Origin: Sporosarcina cascadiensis
Lineage (GTDB): Bacteria > Bacillota > Bacilli > Bacillales_A > Planococcaceae
Direction: 5' to 3'
DNA length: 64,000 nt
Assembly (NCBI RefSeq): GCF_009650995.1
Contig: NZ_WHVV01000009.1
Location: 109,705 to 173,704 of the forward strand
Shown: positions 61,121 through 64,000 of the stretch, in pieces
Numbering within the stretch: position 1 is the stretch's first letter
Layout: each line of letters begins with the position of its first letter
Notes under the pieces: generated by a model
The model's database searches: none
What the model saw: only the letters and a program-made list of their open reading frames with translations
Told to the model about the DNA's origin: nothing
Position numbers and translations under genes: made by a program

Positions 61121-61228
61121 ATGCTTGCAATGTTCATTATGTTTGTGATCATCATTCCACTCTGCACGCTACTGCATGAAGTGGGGCATGGGCTTGGTGT
61201 CCTGGCAACATCCAAGTCACCTGTATAA
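61121..61228 (+). pseudogene. Truncated HEXXH membrane metalloprotease remnant
   Basis: A good ribosome site (GGGAG) and ATG 61121 open a frame of only 35 codons: a hydrophobic segment (MLAMFIMFVIIIPLC) immediately followed by HEVGH at residues 19-23 and GLGVLATSKS, then TAA. Membrane helix plus HExxH is the start of M50-type site-2 proteases and related families, so this looks like the 5' end of such a gene. No continuation was recognised in any frame up to 61485; the 61229-61485 stretch is AT-rich and holds no gene. Confidence 0.65.
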
Positions 61229-61485
61229 ATAGCTAGGAACTGATCGAAAAGAGAGTTGAGAGTAGTCACGATCGTTTGTAGAGGCGATTTTATCAGCACC
61301 AGACATGTGGAAAGAGCGATCCCTGTGAAGCATATCATTTTTGAATTGACCTCTATTAACCTTTCTTTTTAAATTATTTTGGCAACACTGTTTATGATTC
61401 CTAAAATCTCGAAATTTTATTTTCAATATTTTCGATCCATTCAATATATTCTTGAAAGTCTGTTTACTTAGTGAGGGAGGATGTT

Positions 61486-61722
61486 ATGAAGTTAGTAGGG
61501 TGTATTTTATTTGCCGGGCTTTTAGGTATTTTAGTTTACTTTGGACCTATTGGCTGGTATATGTTATATGCAATTATTGTCGGAGTAATTTTCAGAGCAT
61601 TTATCTTATTGCGGGATCTACATAAACATTTAGTGCCAGTAGATATTAATGATGGAGTAAAAGATGCTTATGAGAGATATTTACTGGAGAGAGAAGAACG
61701 CGAAAAAGCTAGTAATGAATGA
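61486..61722 (+). CDS. Small membrane protein, unknown
   Basis: 78 residues from ATG 61486 (GGGAGG 5 bases upstream; the longer frame from GTG 61471 overlaps that site). Two adjacent hydrophobic segments (about 4-20 and 24-42) then a charged C-terminal helix (KDAYERYLLEREEREKASNE). Not recognised. DNA here is AT-richer than in the core genes. Confidence 0.7.
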   Translation: MKLVGCILFAGLLGILVYFGPIGWYMLYAIIVGVIFRAFILLRDLHKHLVPVDINDGVKDAYERYLLEREEREKASNE

Positions 61723-61778
61723 CGATTTTGCAATACTGCATACAAAAGAGCAGATTATCTAATGGGAGGAGATAATTA

Positions 61779-62288
61779 TTGGATATCTCAATTGAAAAGT
61801 TAAAAAGCACGGACCAAAAAAATCTATATGCATTTGAACTGGAAAACCGGGCCTTTTTCGAGGAAATGGTTCTTTCCCGCGGAAATGATTATTATAAACC
61901 TGAAATTTTTAGAAGCAGGCATCGAGCCCTGCTTGCAGAACAGAGCGAAGGGATTTCCTATTTTTATTTAATTAAAGACCAAGAAGGCACTATTCTCGGC
62001 AGGATCAATCTAGTTGATATAAACAAAAACAGTAAAACTGGTCATCTGGGCTATAGAGTAGGACAGCAGCATACCGGAAAAGGCATTGCCAAAACAGCCT
62101 TGCAATTGCTTTTAGAAAAAGTAAGTGAACTGGGCATCAAACAAATTTTGGCGAAAACAACAAGTAATAATACAGCTTCTCAAAAAGTGTTAAAGAAAAA
62201 TGGATTTACACAAATGGAAGATAGTAATGATGAATTTGAAATGAATGGTTTGAAGTTAAAGTTTGTTAGTTATTCTTGGACTAATTAG
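61779..62288 (+). CDS. GNAT family N-acetyltransferase
   Basis: 169 residues of the RimJ/RimL-like GNAT type. Features: YFYLIKDQEGTILGRINLVDI (strands 3-4), the acetyl-CoA loop GYRVGQQHTGKGIAKTAL (Q/RxxGxG/A as QHTGKG), and SNNTASQKVLKKNGF typical of the C-terminal part. TTG start with GGGAGGA upstream. Substrate unknown: ribosomal-protein N-termini, amino acids or drugs are all possible. Confidence 0.88.
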   Translation: MDISIEKLKSTDQKNLYAFELENRAFFEEMVLSRGNDYYKPEIFRSRHRALLAEQSEGISYFYLIKDQEGTILGRINLVDINKNSKTGHLGYRVGQQHTGKGIAKTALQLLLEKVSELGIKQILAKTTSNNTASQKVLKKNGFTQMEDSNDEFEMNGLKLKFVSYSWTN

Positions 62289-62341
62289 AAATTGTCATAT
62301 TAAACTGTCTCTGCGACATATTGATTGGGTGTGGACTTATT

Positions 62342-64000
62342 ATGGAGGAATTCAAGACGGCAACTCGTTGGAAATTGGATAATCTGCAATGTGGTTTCAA
62401 TTTAGACAAATATAATTTTTATTTGGGTGGAATGAATGATAAGTTGATAGAACTCGAAAGTTATTCAGAAACAAACATCTTATCTGAAAGTGATTTAGTA
62501 ATAATTTCTCAACTAATACAACAAATTGACTCAGCCGAATCTTTTTATCATTGCTTACTTACAGAGGATGTTGAGCCATCTTATCTGAGTTCATTAAACG
62601 AAACGATCTCAACGTTGAAAAAGCAAGTTTATTCAATACTGTCCAATTTGCAGGGGAATCTACATAGTATGAGTGAACCGCTATACGTAGAATGGGCAAA
62701 AGATGTTAAACAGACGGATTTTCTTACCGAATTATTAGACTATGCAAAAGTAGAAGATAAGATTTCAGAACCTTCCACAGTAGGCAGTCTGGAAGCTCAT
62801 TACCTGCAAGTTAGAGATAGCTTAAGAATAAAATTTGATTACTTGAACGAAATGAAAGAACTGACTTTTGGAGAAGCAATCGATCTAGCCATGTCGCATC
62901 CTGCGCAATCTTATCGGACTCTTATATTCCAGGAACTTAACAAAACTCTTGAAGAACAGGCGAACAGCTTTGCTTCGATTTATAATCAAATGGTGGGACT
63001 GCGACTTCATGAAGCTCAGATAAAAAAAGTAAATTGCCTTGATGAATCGTTAATTTTAAATGGAATTTCTAAACAAACACTGGATGTAGTGTGGGAGACT
63101 ATAGATTCAAATTTACATGCGCTCTCCAAATATTTTAACGTAAAGTCAAATAAAGCTACCAATGAAAGACTTGATTGGCATGAATTCATGTCTCCATCTC
63201 CTAATGATCCTGCACAACTGACTTTCGATCAAGCTGTTGATGCAATTACAAAGTCTCTTGAAAGTATCGACAGCAATATGAGTGAGTTTGTTAAGGATGC
63301 AGTTGCTAACGGATGGGTGGATGCAGAACCACGTATAACAAAGCAATCTGGGGGATTTTGTGTTCCATTCATTTCAGAAGGAGAGTCTAGAATCTCCTTG
63401 AATTTCGATAATAAAATTAACAGCGCAAGGATACTGGCACATGAATTTGGCCATGCCTGGCACTTTAAACAAATGTCGGTTGTTCCTTCCCTTCGTTTTT
63501 TAGAAGATACGTTAGAAATGACAGTAGCAGAAACGTCCTCCATTTTCTTTGAAACTGTATGTATTGATTATCTCATACAAAATACTAGTGATATTTCAAT
63601 CAAAAAATCAATCCTGGGGGAGAAGATTGAGCGAAGTTTAACTTATTTGATGTCCATAAAAGGTGCTTTTTCTTTTGAGGAAAGATTTTATGAATGCAGA
63701 AAGTCTGGTCTGTTAGATGCAGAACAGATAGAAGAACTTTCATTACGGTGTCAGAATGAAGCTTATGGAGGTAATTTACGTAATTATGAGCCTTTCGTGT
63801 GGATTAAGTATGGACAGTTCTATCAAGCGAATACTCCGTTCTATAACTATCCCTATACCATTGGCTTCTTATTAAGTTTAGGACTTTTAGATTCGGCTAA
63901 GAAAGATCAACAATTTGACCGCAAGTTTCAAAGCTTTCTGAGTGAAACCAGAACGGTACCCTTAGAACAATTAATGAAGAAGCATTTCCAAATTGATCTG
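62342..64000 (+). CDS. M3 family oligoendopeptidase (PepF-like), 3' end outside window
   Basis: The frame opens at ATG 62342 (TTATGGAGG just overlapping) and is open for 553 codons to the right edge. It starts MEEFKTATRWKLDNL. The zinc site is HEFGHAWHF: His367, Glu368, His371, with the third ligand Glu397 in TVAETSSIFFE 30 residues after the first His, as in thimet oligopeptidase/PepF enzymes. Further family hints are FCVPFISEGESRISLNF and PFYNYPYTIGFLLSLGLL. It would degrade oligopeptides in the cytoplasm. The absence of a stop before the edge suggests about 10-50 more codons. Confidence 0.88.
   Translation, partial: MEEFKTATRWKLDNLQCGFNLDKYNFYLGGMNDKLIELESYSETNILSESDLVIISQLIQQIDSAESFYHCLLTEDVEPSYLSSLNETISTLKKQVYSILSNLQGNLHSMSEPLYVEWAKDVKQTDFLTELLDYAKVEDKISEPSTVGSLEAHYLQVRDSLRIKFDYLNEMKELTFGEAIDLAMSHPAQSYRTLIFQELNKTLEEQANSFASIYNQMVGLRLHEAQIKKVNCLDESLILNGISKQTLDVVWETIDSNLHALSKYFNVKSNKATNERLDWHEFMSPSPNDPAQLTFDQAVDAITKSLESIDSNMSEFVKDAVANGWVDAEPRITKQSGGFCVPFISEGESRISLNFDNKINSARILAHEFGHAWHFKQMSVVPSLRFLEDTLEMTVAETSSIFFETVCIDYLIQNTSDISIKKSILGEKIERSLTYLMSIKGAFSFEERFYECRKSGLLDAEQIEELSLRCQNEAYGGNLRNYEPFVWIKYGQFYQANTPFYNYPYTIGFLLSLGLLDSAKKDQQFDRKFQSFLSETRTVPLEQLMKKHFQIDL

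Overview
The window is chromosomal DNA of an endospore-forming, low-to-moderate GC Gram-positive bacterium. Gene content and order (recN tail, spoIVB, spo0A, then yqi/yqj-type genes; later ccdA, citB, yneP/Q/R, plsY, parE, parC) follow the Bacillus subtilis plan, but missing and inserted genes suggest the Planococcaceae side (Sporosarcina-like) rather than Bacillus itself. This taxonomic placement is an inference from order and protein similarity remembered without a search. No rRNA, tRNA, CRISPR array, prophage or intact insertion sequence was seen.

Layout. 1-5.3 kb: DNA repair and sporulation control (recN end, spoIVB, spo0A with 0A boxes, a FapA-like protein, a glycerophosphodiesterase, DUF2627). 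5.4-11.5 kb: branched-chain amino acid catabolism (leucine dehydrogenase, then the E3, E1 alpha, E1 beta and E2 subunits of branched-chain keto acid dehydrogenase), without the ptb, buk and bkdR genes usual in B. subtilis. 11.5-12.3 kb: a non-coding composite repeat. 12.3-21.1 kb: propionyl-CoA to succinyl-CoA genes (mutA, mutB, meaB, mce, a carboxyltransferase), a bacilliredoxin, a 31-residue membrane protein and an M20 peptidase. Together with the bkd genes this gives a nearly complete route from valine and isoleucine to succinyl-CoA. 21.1-29 kb: solo CheW, PolY1, RNase Z, ProI, an inserted ydjI-ydjG pair, YqjP, YqjQ. 29-41.4 kb is more accessory: an MFS carrier, a second copy of the composite repeat, a YisP-like squalene/phytoene synthase relative that appears cotranscribed with a LytS/LytT two-component system, a CstA transporter under a perfect cre site, an XRE regulator with a palindromic operator, an NRDE protein, a DUF2087 regulator with a GIY-YIG protein, a sigma-B-type stress protein, and an SOS-controlled PolY2.

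41.5-55.3 kb: a heterodimeric ABC exporter, cytochrome c maturation genes (ccdA, a thioredoxin-like protein, ccdC) and a Sco-type protein, the DUF1659/DUF2922/YvrJ small-gene trio, a transglycosylase, a GlsB-type stress protein, a nicotinamidase-like hydrolase, aconitase, YneP, YneQ, YneR and PlsY. 55.4-61.1 kb: topoisomerase IV (parE-parC) with a strong promoter and a LexA-box-like site, then an MccF-like S66 peptidase. 61.1-64 kb: a broken HEXXH membrane-protease remnant, a small membrane protein, a GNAT acetyltransferase and the start of an M3 oligopeptidase that runs off the window.

The strongest non-coding signal is the pair of about 0.5-kb mosaic repeats (about 11.59-12.11 and 30.64-31.12 kb). 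They share several blocks in the same order but carry a 59-bp two-hairpin module at different internal places. Regulatory sites read directly from sequence include 0A boxes before spo0A, a cre site before cstA, sigma-B-like promoters before two stress genes, and LexA boxes before polY2 and parE.
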